In this document: piece after piece, positions 25,543 through 33,011 of the stretch | How the letters are laid out: every line of letters begins with the position of its first letter | Position numbering within the stretch: the stretch's first letter is position 1 | Assembly (NCBI GenBank): GCA_028281235.1 | Contig: JANQKG010000036.1 | Span: 124,001 to 188,000, forward strand | Direction: 5' to 3' | Source: Afifellaceae bacterium | GTDB lineage: Bacteria > Pseudomonadota > Alphaproteobacteria > Rhizobiales > Afifellaceae | Length of the DNA: 64,000 nucleotides | Notes under the pieces: model-generated | Seen by the model: only the letters and a program-made list of their open reading frames with translations | Told to the model about the DNA's origin: nothing | Database searches by the model: none | Made by a program: the position numbers and the translations under genes

Positions 25543-26988
25543 AAGCGCTACTGCGAAGGTAATGGCCACGAGCAAGCCGAGCAGCCAGCTCTGACGGTCC
25601 TGCAGGGCGAACACGACCGGATCGGCCTCAAGCTCCATGCGGTGGGCGAGCAGCCAGATGCGCATCAGCCACACCGTCACCAGCGCTGGCATAGCGTAGA
25701 GCCATTCCGGGTCGGTGTACAAGCCCGACGGCGCGGCGTCGTTCGCCAGGTAGAGCAGCACGATGACGATGGAGACGAGGCCGGCGCCCACACCAAAGGT
25801 CAGCGTCAGCGGCCAGTCGTCGCTGCGGTAGCCGCGCCCGGATACCTCCTCCACGCCGCGGTGATCGGCATACACGATCTCCACATGCCGCTTGGTAAGC
25901 GCAAGCGACAGGAAGAACGCCCACGAGAAGCTGAGGAGCCAGGGCGAGAACTCCAGCCCGATCACCGTCGTCCCCATGACGATTCGGAGCATGAACAGCA
26001 CGCCGATGATGAGCACGTCGAACAGCGGCACACGCTTCAGGCCGAACGAATAGCCGAGCGTCAGCGCGAGATAGAGCAAAAGCGTCAGCGCGAAGGGTGG
26101 CGACAGCAGCATCGCACCGATCATCGCGCCAAGGACAAGAAGCGGCGCGCCGATGAGCCCGACGGCAACCGGCAGCTCGCCGCTGGCGAAGGGGCGGTTG
26201 CGTTTCGTCTGGTGCAGCCGATCGGCCTGCAAGTCGGAGATGTCATTGATCATGTAGGCGGCGGAAGCAAGCACGCAGGTCAACAGGAAAGCGGCGACCG
26301 TAGTGATGACGTTCCCTGGGTCCGTATAGGCGTGGCCGAGCATCAGCGGAACGAAGATGAGTAGATTTTTTGACCACTGATGCACCCGGGCGGCGCGCAG
26401 CCAGATGCGCATCCCAGCCGGCGGCCGTCGCAACTCCGCTAACACCGTTGCCCCTGCCAGGGTCTTCGCTGCAGTGCGCAGATCAACATCGCAAAGAATC
26501 GCTCCACGCGACGCCAGGAAGAGCGGAACGTCGCTTGCATGATCGCCGGCATAAAGAAACCCCTGTGGAAATCGTGCCTTGAGATAGGCGAGCTTCTCTG
26601 CACCTTTCAGATTGCGCGTGCCATCGCTACCGGCGACGGAATCGAAGAGACCGACATGGGATGCGATCGCTTGAGCAGTCGCTTCGTCGGCCGCCGTGAC
26701 CAGGTGAACCGTCCGGCCGCGCGCCCTCTCTCGCGAGAGAAGCTCGATGAGCGGCTCGCGGTAGGGCACAGAGGCGGCGTCCAGGAGCCCGTGCTTTGCG
26801 ATCTCCGCCTTCAGCGCCGCTCGACCTTTGCTGAGGACTGAAAGGCTGGCAAGAGCCGCTCTGGGATTGGAAAAGAGCAGCAATGCAAAACCTTCATGCA
26901 GCAAGTCGGCGCAAACAAGCGTGTTGTCGAGATCGACAACGAGCGGGATGCTAAGATCGGCGTCAAGCCCGCCACTTCGATCACGCAT
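25540..26988 (-). CDS. HAD phosphatase-UbiA prenyltransferase fusion (DPPR synthase-like)
   Basis: A 482-residue two-domain protein. Residues 1-190 form a haloacid-dehalogenase hydrolase: VDLDNTLVCADLLHEG (DxDxT), VHLVTAADEATAQ and YAGDHASDVPLFLAS. Residues 195-482 form a UbiA-type polytopic prenyltransferase with VHQWSKNLLIFVPLML, the polyprenyl-diphosphate motif YMINDISDLQADRLH followed by TKRNRPFASGELP, and FDVLIIGVLFMLRIV. The latter closely follows the pattern of decaprenyl-phosphate phosphoribosyltransferase (mycobacterial UbiA, Rv3806c). The fused HAD part could remove the 5-phosphate from the product, a step ascribed to a separate enzyme in mycobacteria. It is convergent with the DprE-like operon whose substrate it would make. 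Confidence 0.88.
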   Translation of the reverse strand: MRDRSGGLDADLSIPLVVDLDNTLVCADLLHEGFALLLFSNPRAALASLSVLSKGRAALKAEIAKHGLLDAASVPYREPLIELLSRERARGRTVHLVTAADEATAQAIASHVGLFDSVAGSDGTRNLKGAEKLAYLKARFPQGFLYAGDHASDVPLFLASRGAILCDVDLRTAAKTLAGATVLAELRRPPAGMRIWLRAARVHQWSKNLLIFVPLMLGHAYTDPGNVITTVAAFLLTCVLASAAYMINDISDLQADRLHQTKRNRPFASGELPVAVGLIGAPLLVLGAMIGAMLLSPPFALTLLLYLALTLGYSFGLKRVPLFDVLIIGVLFMLRIVMGTTVIGLEFSPWLLSFSWAFFLSLALTKRHVEIVYADHRGVEEVSGRGYRSDDWPLTLTFGVGAGLVSIVIVLLYLANDAAPSGLYTDPEWLYAMPALVTVWLMRIWLLAHRMELEADPVVFALQDRQSWLLGLLVAITFAVAL

Positions 26989-27253
26989 CGTTCGTTAGCC
27001 CACCAGTATGCGCTCTTGATCTAGCTTCTCGGAAACCGAATCTGTCTCGGGCCGAATGCTGCAGCTTTCCCAAAAGGTCTCTGAAAGTCCATGTATGACG
27101 CGACTGCCGGCAAGTGCCGCTAACAAGGCGTCCTTTCAGCAACGCTTTCGGATATGCTTTCAAGTGGGGGCACGCCAACATGCGACGTCCTGGGGCAGCG
27201 CCTCGCCGGCTTCATCGCCCACCACATCAGGAGCCCACGCGCGCAACACATGA

Positions 27254-29242
27254 TCAAGACTTGCCGTCTTCTTCCTCGGCCTTGACGTCTTCCAGCGAAG
27301 GCGGCGACCAGCCGCGATCGGCGCGCTGGCTGAAGGCGCGTCCGCTTCCCTTCATCTCCGCGTCGAGCGTCTCTCGGACCTCTTTGGCTCGCGCCACATA
27401 GGCTTCGTTGCGATGGATCGGCACGTCTGGGTCGTAGACGTCGGCGAGGGCGGCGATGGCGCGGCCGTCCTTCTTCACGAATTGCTGCGCCAGCCGCTCG
27501 GCCTCAAAGGGGTGGATGCCGAGCGCCTCGAACGCGGAGCGCCCTGTGCGGACGCCGCTGTCGAATGTTTCGCGGATGATGTCGCGGCAGCCGGCGGCGT
27601 AAAGCTCGTAGACGTGATTGCGATCGATGGCCCGCGCAATCACGTGAACGCGTGGATGGTTCCGCGTCACGTAGCGCGTTAGCTCGGTGATCTGCTCGCG
27701 GCCGTCGATCGCAATCACAAGCAGGTCGGCGTTTTCGATGCCGGCGGCGTGGAGCAGGTCGGGGCGCGTCGCGTCGCCGAAATAGATGCGAAATCCGAAG
27801 GCGCGCAGCATCTCAAGCTGCTCGGAGCTGTAGTCCAGCACCGTCGGCTCATAGCCGATGCTGCGCAGCATGCGGTTGACGATGCCGCCGAAGCGGCCGT
27901 GTCCGGCAATGATGATGTTGGTCGTCTCGTCGATCGTGTCGGCTTCCTGTTCGCTGTCCTCGACGAATTTCGGCGCCACGACGCGCTCGTAGAGAACGAA
28001 GAGGACCGGCGTGAGCAGCATCGACAGCGCAACGATCAGGAGAAGTTGATCGGCGAGCGGCGGCGGGATGACGTTGTTCGTCACGGAAAACGCAAGGAGC
28101 ACGAAACCGAACTCGCCGGCCTGCGCGAGACTGAACGCAAAGAGCCATCTTTGTGCGCCGCGTAGGCGAAAGGCCACGCCCAGAGCAAAGAGAATGAGTC
28201 CCTTCAGCGCGACCACCGCAAAGGTGAGGCCGAGGATCGAAAAGATGCTCTCGGCAAGGAGCGCAAAGTCGATGCTCGCGCCGACCGTTATGAAGAACAG
28301 CCCTAGAAGCAGCCCCTTGAACGGATCGACGTTGCTTTCAAGCTCGTGGCGGTACTCGCTGTTGGCGAGCACCACACCGGCAAGGAACGTGCCGAGCGCC
28401 GGAGACAGGCCCACCAGCGTCATCAGAAGCGCGATGCCCACGACCCACATCAGGGCGGCGGCCGTGAAAAGCTCGCGCAGCCGCGCCATGCCGATGAAGC
28501 GGAATGTCGGCCGGGTCAGCCAGCTCCCGCCGAGGACCACGGCGGCGATCGCAGCGACCGTGACCAGCGCCTGCTGCCAGGCGGCCATGCCGGCGACCAG
28601 GTTGAGATCCGCGCCGTGCCCGGTCTCGCCGTGCCCGGCGGCATCCCCATGACCGACATCGCCGACATCGGCGCCGGCGGAAGCGCCATGTCCCGCATCC
28701 GCCGCTCCAGTCGCGATCTCGCTCAATTCCGGCAGCGCCAGAAGCGGGATGAAGGCGAGCATCGGGATGACGGCAATGTCCTGAAAAAGCAGGACGGAGA
28801 AGCTGCTCTGCCCCCCATCGCTGCGCATCAGGCCCTTTTCGCTCAAGGTCTGAAGCACGATGGCGGTGGACGACAGCGCCAGGATGAAGCCGATGGCGAG
28901 CGCCACCGACCAGGACTGACCGAGCGCCATCGCGCCGGCCATGATCAGCGCGGCCGTGCCCACGACCTGAAGCCCGCCGAGCCCCAGAAGTTTGTTGCGC
29001 ATCTCCCAGAGCCGGCGCGGCTCAAGCTCCAGGCCAATCAGGAACAGCATCATGACAACGCCGAACTCGGCGAAATGCTGAATGGCGATCACATCGACAT
29101 CGATCGCGGTCAGAAGCGGACTGAGGGCCACGCCGGCCAGCAGGTAGCCGAGCACGGAGCCGAGGCCGAAGCGCGACGCGATCGGCACCGCGACGACGCC
29201 TGCGAACAGGAAGATGAACGCCAGGAGAAGAAGCTCGCCCAT
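27254..29242 (-). CDS. Kef-type K+/H+ antiporter (CPA2) with RCK domain
   Basis: A 662-residue transporter with twelve or so membrane helices (1-400), then an RCK/TrkA-N domain (about 425-545: IIIAGHGRFGGIVNRML). LGYLLAGVALSPL, VVMMLFLIGLELEPRRLW and LSSTAIVLQTLSEKG are Kef landmarks. Such systems export K+ in exchange for H+ during electrophile stress and are gated by glutathione adducts. Unusual here is a Gly/Ala/His/Asp-rich loop at about residues 177-212 between helices (GHGASAGADVG, GHGDAAGHGETGHGAD). It follows the flavodoxin-like partner gene by 3 bases. Confidence 0.92.
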   Translation of the reverse strand: MGELLLLAFIFLFAGVVAVPIASRFGLGSVLGYLLAGVALSPLLTAIDVDVIAIQHFAEFGVVMMLFLIGLELEPRRLWEMRNKLLGLGGLQVVGTAALIMAGAMALGQSWSVALAIGFILALSSTAIVLQTLSEKGLMRSDGGQSSFSVLLFQDIAVIPMLAFIPLLALPELSEIATGAADAGHGASAGADVGDVGHGDAAGHGETGHGADLNLVAGMAAWQQALVTVAAIAAVVLGGSWLTRPTFRFIGMARLRELFTAAALMWVVGIALLMTLVGLSPALGTFLAGVVLANSEYRHELESNVDPFKGLLLGLFFITVGASIDFALLAESIFSILGLTFAVVALKGLILFALGVAFRLRGAQRWLFAFSLAQAGEFGFVLLAFSVTNNVIPPPLADQLLLIVALSMLLTPVLFVLYERVVAPKFVEDSEQEADTIDETTNIIIAGHGRFGGIVNRMLRSIGYEPTVLDYSSEQLEMLRAFGFRIYFGDATRPDLLHAAGIENADLLVIAIDGREQITELTRYVTRNHPRVHVIARAIDRNHVYELYAAGCRDIIRETFDSGVRTGRSAFEALGIHPFEAERLAQQFVKKDGRAIAALADVYDPDVPIHRNEAYVARAKEVRETLDAEMKGSGRAFSQRADRGWSPPSLEDVKAEEEDGKS

Positions 29243-29245
29243 GGA

Positions 29246-29854
29246 TCAGGCCTCGATCGGGATCGGCAATGTCTGGTGCGATACAACGTCGTGCGCGTCG
29301 ACGCGGGCGAAGTCATAGCGATCGTCGCGGATCGCGGTGAGGAGTTTGACGTAGCCCTCGACGTGCAGCGCGGCTTCGCCGCTGCTCGGCGCGCGCAAAG
29401 ACGAAAACAGGACATAGGGCGGTGCAAAGCGCATCTTGCAGAGCCGCGCGGTCTGTTGAAGCGGCGTCAGGAAGGTGCGAAACGGAAACCGCTGATAGCC
29501 GTCCGCGGTGTAGGCATCGGCCGGTCCGGCAGCCGTCAGCGCCAGCATCATGGTCTTGCCGGCCAGCTTGTCCCCGCCGGCCCCGTAGGCGAAGCCGTGC
29601 TCCAGGACGAGGTCCTGCCACTCTTTGATGAGTGACGGTGTCGAATACCAGAACATCGGACACTGAAAAAGCACGACGTCATGGGCGAGCAGCCGCTCTT
29701 GCTCGCGGTCGATGTCGATATTGTGCCGCGGATACGCGCCGTAGAGGTCGACGAAATCGATGCCGTCTACGCGCCGCGCGGCGTCGGCCATCGCTTTGTT
29801 GACGTGCGAATACTTATGGCCGGGATGAGCGTAGTAGAGGAGCAGTCTTGCCAT
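29246..29854 (-). CDS. KefF/KefG-like NAD(P)H oxidoreductase
   Basis: A 202-residue flavodoxin-fold quinone reductase: LLLYYAHPGHKYSHVNKAM at the N-terminus, VVLFQCPMFWYSTPSLIKEW and GGDKLAGKTMMLALT. It is the ancillary protein of Kef antiporters, activating them and reducing quinone electrophiles. I take ATG 29854 as the start because a GAGAGA sequence precedes it, whereas the ATGs at 29866 and 29905 add non-conserved residues. The gene and the antiporter form a two-gene operon on the minus strand. Confidence 0.9.
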   Translation of the reverse strand: MARLLLYYAHPGHKYSHVNKAMADAARRVDGIDFVDLYGAYPRHNIDIDREQERLLAHDVVLFQCPMFWYSTPSLIKEWQDLVLEHGFAYGAGGDKLAGKTMMLALTAAGPADAYTADGYQRFPFRTFLTPLQQTARLCKMRFAPPYVLFSSLRAPSSGEAALHVEGYVKLLTAIRDDRYDFARVDAHDVVSHQTLPIPIEA

Positions 29855-29908
29855 CTGATCTCTCATAGGGAGGCATGGACCGCCAGACGCACGGAGCCCG
29901 ACCAAGTG

Positions 29909-30208
29909 TCAAGCGCCAACCTGGGCCGGAGCGTCGCGCTGCCGACGCACGGAAAAGGCGAGGGGTGGCCAAAGCAAACGGCGACTTGTGATAATTTCGA
30001 GTTTGTTGATTCCCGCGATTGCACCCGCTTCAGTCAATGCATCGCTCGCGCTCTTGGAGCCGTTCGGCGGCACCAGTAGGAAGAGCCCTTCGCCGTCGCT
30101 GAGCTTTTTGCGCCTTGGCGGAAGGCCTCGCGCTGCGTCAGAGCCATTGTGTTGGTATCGCCATTTTGAAGTGTTGGTATCGGGGCCAGAATAGACCAAC
30201 AATACCAA
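29909..30208 (-). pseudogene. P4-type integrase N-terminal remnant
   Basis: The minus-strand frame contains KKLSDGEGLFLLVPPNGSK, the signature of the N-terminal arm-binding domain (DUF4102) of P4-like tyrosine integrases, where KLxDxxGLxLLVxPxGSK is followed by WRFRY. Here the similarity ends after ‘NGSK’, and the frame continues for some 45 unrelated residues, so the catalytic domain is gone. It lies immediately downstream of the tRNA-Thr gene, in the same direction, the classic position of an island integrase using that tRNA as attachment site. Confidence 0.7.
30149..30182. repeat. Two 12-bp direct repeats near the integrase remnant
   Basis: GTGTTGGTATCG occurs at 30149-30160 and again at 30171-30182, 22 bases apart centre to centre. 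It lies between tRNA-Thr and the main body of the integrase remnant. Short direct repeats of this kind are the usual arm-type binding sites of P4-like integrases or their excisionases, so I read them as part of a former attachment region. Confidence 0.55.
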
Positions 30209-30223
30209 GAGATCAGCGGCCGC

Positions 30224-30299
30224 TGGTGCCGGCTGAGGGACTCGAACCCCCGACCCCCTGATTACAAATCAGATGCTCTACCAACTGAGCTAAGCCGGC
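30224..30299 (-). tRNA. tRNA-Thr (anticodon UGU)
   Basis: A 76-base cloverleaf on the minus strand, with acceptor GCCGGCT at 30299 pairing with AGCCGGC and an encoded CCA ending at 30224. The D-arm TAGCTCAGTTGGTAGAGCA and T-arm GGGTTCGAGTCCC are canonical. The anticodon loop TTTGTAA gives UGU, reading ACA and related Thr codons. Its 3' end is the likely insertion site of the lost element whose integrase relic follows. Confidence 0.95.
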
Positions 30300-30383
30300 C
30301 TATGTGAAGGGCGTTACGTCAGCTTCACGGCGCTGTCCAGGCGCTGTGGCCGACAATGTCTGTCGCGCTCCTATATAATACGC

Positions 30384-30725
30384 ATGGTCTCCAAATACGC
30401 GCCGAGCGGAGCGACAAAATCCGCGGCGGTCCTTGCCGCGTTCACCGCCGCTTTGCTCACCGGATCGGCGGTCGCCCTGGCTGGCGGCCTGTCGTTCGGC
30501 TCAGCACCCCAGCGCCCCGAGATGCGCTCCTACCAGCCCTATACCGGCCTGCAATTCGGCTTTCGCCCGGAGCCGCCCGGCCGGCGCGGCATTCGGCCTG
30601 AGCCGAAGACGCGGCCCGAGATCATCATGCCCGAGCCTGTCTCGCCGCTCATCGAATATGGTACGTCGACACCGCACGCCGGGCAGTATTATCGCTATTG
30701 CCCCAGACCAACCGGGTGTAGGTGA
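30384..30725 (+). CDS. Small secreted hypothetical protein
   Basis: A 113-residue protein I do not recognise. It has an N-terminal signal-type hydrophobic segment (SAAVLAAFTAALLTGSAVALAG, split around residues 12-33) and a Pro/Arg-rich mature part (FRPEPPGRRGIRPEPKTRPE) with two Cys near the end (YRYCPRPTGC). ATG 30384 is the natural start. It is convergent with the next gene, and only 19 bases separate their stops. Proline-rich small exported proteins of this kind are common in Hyphomicrobiales and mostly uncharacterised. Confidence 0.6.
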   Translation: MVSKYAPSGATKSAAVLAAFTAALLTGSAVALAGGLSFGSAPQRPEMRSYQPYTGLQFGFRPEPPGRRGIRPEPKTRPEIIMPEPVSPLIEYGTSTPHAGQYYRYCPRPTGCR

Positions 30726-30744
30726 ACGAACTCAGGGCTCGGCG

Positions 30745-31350
30745 TCAGCAGCGGCGTGGGATACGCAGCGTGGCGGCGACGTGATTGAACATGCGGCAGG
30801 GGCGGAGCACGATCGGCCGCTGCTCAACGCGACCGATGACGATGAGCTTTTCGTGTTGCTCGACGTGGTCGGCGCGCTTGATGCTGCCGGTGATGATCGG
30901 TGCTTCGTCGGGTCGCGGCTTCGGTGTCCGGGCAAGCTCCGCATCGGCCATGGCGATGTCGATGGGCTCGTCCGGGTTGGCAAGCAGCGCCTTCAGTGCG
31001 AGCTGTGTTTGCGATGCCGGTGGCGAGGCAAGGTCAACGGTCTCGCTTGGGGCCGCTGGTTCCGTCGCCGTCGCCGGTCGTGTCCTCGGTGTCCTGGCCG
31101 TCACAGGTGCGGCCGCTTGTTGTGCAGCGAGCTGCACGGTGTCGCCGGAGCTGTCCCCGGATCCATTTGTCAGCACATAAGCCGCGCTACCGGCCGCCGC
31201 CGTAAAGGCGACGAGGCTGAAGGCCAAGACCCAGCGCTTGGCTTTCTTCAAAAATCGATGCCAACGCGTATGCCGGCCGTTCACGATGTCCTCGATGCTG
31301 ACCGAGCGGATGGCATCCAGCCTGCGGGCCCGGCGAGACTCCATACTCAT
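30745..31350 (-). CDS. Single-pass membrane hypothetical protein
   Basis: A 201-residue protein of unknown function. A basic cytoplasmic N-terminus (about 38 residues) is followed by one transmembrane segment, WVLAFSLVAFTAAAGSAAYV, and an Ala/Pro/Thr-rich periplasmic stretch (about 65-115). The C-terminal part (IITGSIKRADHVEQHEKLIV) is more ordered. The topology resembles envelope anchor or stress-signalling proteins, but no motif supports a specific role. It is convergent with 30384-30725 and lies downstream of rlmB in the same direction. Confidence 0.6.
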   Translation of the reverse strand: MSMESRRARRLDAIRSVSIEDIVNGRHTRWHRFLKKAKRWVLAFSLVAFTAAAGSAAYVLTNGSGDSSGDTVQLAAQQAAAPVTARTPRTRPATATEPAAPSETVDLASPPASQTQLALKALLANPDEPIDIAMADAELARTPKPRPDEAPIITGSIKRADHVEQHEKLIVIGRVEQRPIVLRPCRMFNHVAATLRIPRRC

Positions 31351-31431
31351 TTTGCGAACTCAGACTCCAACGCAACAGACGCTAAGTCTCTCGCGATATG
31401 GTTGCTATCGCGTTAAGCGGCGCTGGTTCGG

Positions 31432-32184
31432 CTAAGCATCACGGCGCGTGATCGCGTAAAGCGCCACCGCCGCCGCGTTGGAGACATTGAGGCTGGTTAT
31501 CGGACCAGGCATTGCAAGGCTGACCAGTCGATCGCAGGTCTCGCGCGTCAGCCGGCGCAGGCCCTTGCCCTCCGCGCCAAGCACGATCGCGACCTTGTCG
31601 CCGGCGGCGAAAGCCTCCAGCCGCTCCGGGCCATCGCTGTCGAGGCCGATCCGCTCAAAGCCGAGATCGGCCAGCGCGTGGAGCGCCCGCGCCAGGTTCT
31701 TGGCACGCACCAGCGCCACATGCTCCAGCCCGCCGGAGGCGGTTTTGGCCAGCACGCCGGATTCCGCCGGGCTGTGACGCTCCGCGAGCACAAGCGCGTC
31801 CGCGCCAAACGCGGCGGCTGAACGGAGCACGGCCCCGACATTGTGCGGATCGGTCACCTGGTCGAGCACGACAATGAGGCGCGCCTCGCCGAGATCGGTG
31901 ATGTCCGGAGCGGGGAGGGGATCGGCGATGATTGCGATCCCCTGATGCACGGCGCCCGCGCCGGCCGCGCGATCGATCTCGCGCGCCTCGACCGGCTCCG
32001 GCAGATCGGCAACGCCCTCAGCGCTGAGGCGGGCGAGCGCGTTCTTCGTCGCCAGCACGCGACGGATGCGACGGCGCGGGTTCTTCAGCGCCGCAAGCGC
32101 GCTGTGCCAGCCATAGATCGTCTGAGGCTGGTCGCCCGCGTGCCGCGCCGCGTTGCGTGTCCGCCTGCCGCGCCGTTCGTTCAT
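31432..32184 (-). CDS. rlmB: 23S rRNA (guanosine-2'-O)-methyltransferase, TrmH/SpoU family
   Basis: A 250-residue SPOUT methyltransferase. An N-terminal substrate-binding domain (YGWHSALAALKNPRRRIRR) precedes the knotted catalytic domain with its three motifs: LDQVTDPHNVGAVLRSAAAF, VLGAEGKGLRRLT and ISLNVS-like TSLNVSNAAAVALY. It methylates a guanosine ribose in 23S rRNA using S-adenosylmethionine. RlmB is the closest match by N-terminal domain and length, though other TrmH-like specificities cannot be excluded. It is divergent from the tRNA-Tyr gene, next to the translation gene block. Confidence 0.9.
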   Translation of the reverse strand: MNERRGRRTRNAARHAGDQPQTIYGWHSALAALKNPRRRIRRVLATKNALARLSAEGVADLPEPVEAREIDRAAGAGAVHQGIAIIADPLPAPDITDLGEARLIVVLDQVTDPHNVGAVLRSAAAFGADALVLAERHSPAESGVLAKTASGGLEHVALVRAKNLARALHALADLGFERIGLDSDGPERLEAFAAGDKVAIVLGAEGKGLRRLTRETCDRLVSLAMPGPITSLNVSNAAAVALYAITRRDA

Positions 32185-32325
32185 CCCGTTTCGCTCATCG
32201 AGCGCGTTTTAGCCGTGGCCAAAGCGGCGACCAACCCTTCAGGCCGTGATTGACAGGTCCAGACGGCCCGCGCATATACGGCGCCCGTCAGAACCGCTCG
32301 CCCGCGGGTGTTTGGTTCAAGGTGC

Positions 32326-32411
32326 GGGGGAGTGTCCCGAGCGGCAAAGGGGGCGGACTGTAAATCCGCTGGCGTAAGCCTTCGTAGGTTCGAGTCCTAC
32401 CTCCCCCACCA
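32326..32411 (+). tRNA. tRNA-Tyr (anticodon GUA)
   Basis: An 86-base tRNA with a long variable arm, as expected for class II tRNA-Tyr. Acceptor GGGGGAG (32326) pairs with CTCCCCC; CCA is encoded at 32409-32411. The anticodon stem-loop GGACTGTAAATCC gives GUA. It heads the Tyr-Gly-Trp tRNA group that precedes secE. Confidence 0.95.
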
Positions 32412-32514
32412 CGCTTCGCGTGGCAGAGGACAGAAGTCAGATATCAGAGGTCAGAGTTGGGTACAGCAAAGGCTCTGAGTTCGTTTTCTGATATCCGACC
32501 TCTGACATCTGACC

Positions 32515-32588
32515 GCGGGTATAGCTCAATGGTAGAGCAGCAGCCTTCCAAGCTGAATATGCGGGTTCGATTCCCGCTACCCGCTCCA
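32515..32588 (+). tRNA. tRNA-Gly (anticodon UCC)
   Basis: A 74-base cloverleaf: acceptor GCGGGTA pairs with TACCCGC, discriminator T, then an encoded CCA ending at 32588. The D-arm TAGCTCAATGGTAGAGCA and T-arm GGGTTCGATTCCC are canonical. The anticodon loop CTTCCAA gives UCC, reading GGA/GGG codons. It is embedded between two of the TCTGA-type repeat blocks. Confidence 0.95.
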
Positions 32589-32733
32589 GGTATCAGATGT
32601 CGGAAGACAGAGGTCATGAACCGCTTCGGCACTGTCCTCTGTACCTGAAATCCGACCTCTGATAGGTAGAGTGGTAACGATTTGCGCCACAATCTCTGAT
32701 TTGTATCATGATATGGTGCAAATGGAGATTGTA

Positions 32734-32874
32734 ATGAGGATTCTGACCATTGTGATCGCCGTCCTAATGAGTGCGTCTATGGCAATGGCGCATGGTGGCG
32801 GCTGCCGCAAAAGCTCTCCGGCCGGTCAGTGCTGCCATATGGACAACAGCACTGGTACCGTGCACTGCCACTAG
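32734..32874 (+). CDS. 46-residue exported Cys/His-rich peptide
   Basis: A tiny gene between tRNA-Gly and tRNA-Trp. ATG 32734 has GGAG at a 7-base spacing, better than the longer in-frame start at 32671. The product begins with a signal peptide (MRILTIVIAVLMSASMAMA) and leaves about 27 residues, HGGGCRKSSPAGQCCHMDN then STGTVHCH. Four Cys and four His in so short a mature peptide suggest metal binding or disulfides in the periplasm. Similar ‘GCxxSSPxGxCCHxDxxTGxxHCH’ modules occur at the ends of larger exported proteins; no function is assigned. Confidence 0.65.
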   Translation: MRILTIVIAVLMSASMAMAHGGGCRKSSPAGQCCHMDNSTGTVHCH

Positions 32875-32935
32875 GCCATCGGCGCCACAAACCACTTGCC
32901 TTCTGACCTCTGATATCTGACATCTGCCCTCTGAT

Positions 32936-33011
32936 AGGGGTATAGCTCAGCTGGTAGAGCGACGGTCTCCAAAACCGTAGGTCGGGGGTTCGAGTCCCTC
33001 TGCCCCTGCCA
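32936..33011 (+). tRNA. tRNA-Trp (anticodon CCA)
   Basis: A 76-base cloverleaf with acceptor AGGGGTA pairing TGCCCCT, discriminator G and an encoded CCA at 33009-33011. The anticodon loop TCTCCAA-type segment (GGTCTCCAAAACC) gives CCA. It lies 180 bases before secE, the usual bacterial tRNA-Trp position. Confidence 0.96.

Larger units (their letters stand above)
32424..32935. repeat. TCTGA-type repeat family between tRNA genes
   Basis: Five blocks made of variants of ‘TCTGA(C/T)ATC’ and its complement lie in the gaps between tRNA-Tyr, tRNA-Gly and tRNA-Trp: about 32424-32456 (complement sense), 32487-32513, 32590-32618 (complement sense), 32632-32664 and 32900-32935. Examples are CAGATATCAGAGGTCAGAG and TCTGATATCCGACCTCTGAC. 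Opposed blocks can pair into long imperfect hairpins, 32424-32513 across the Tyr-Gly gap and 32590-32664 across the gap after Gly. Confidence 0.85.

Noticed and set aside
25528-26364. Open frame of 278 codons opposite the UbiA domain
   Set aside because: The UbiA motifs on the minus strand are unmistakable; the plus-strand product is His/Gln/Arg-rich noise.
27056-27253. Small plus-strand gene between the UbiA fusion and the Kef antiporter
   Set aside because: No ribosome-binding site, no motif, and low-complexity basic composition; the 265-base gap shows nothing convincing.
28346-29635. Open frame of 429 codons antisense to the Kef antiporter and its partner
   Set aside because: It crosses two well-supported genes, and its highly charged His/Arg/Glu composition is that of an antisense frame.
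32424-32935. CRISPR array
   Set aside because: The repeats vary in length and orientation, have no unique spacers of constant size and flank tRNAs; no cas genes are present.
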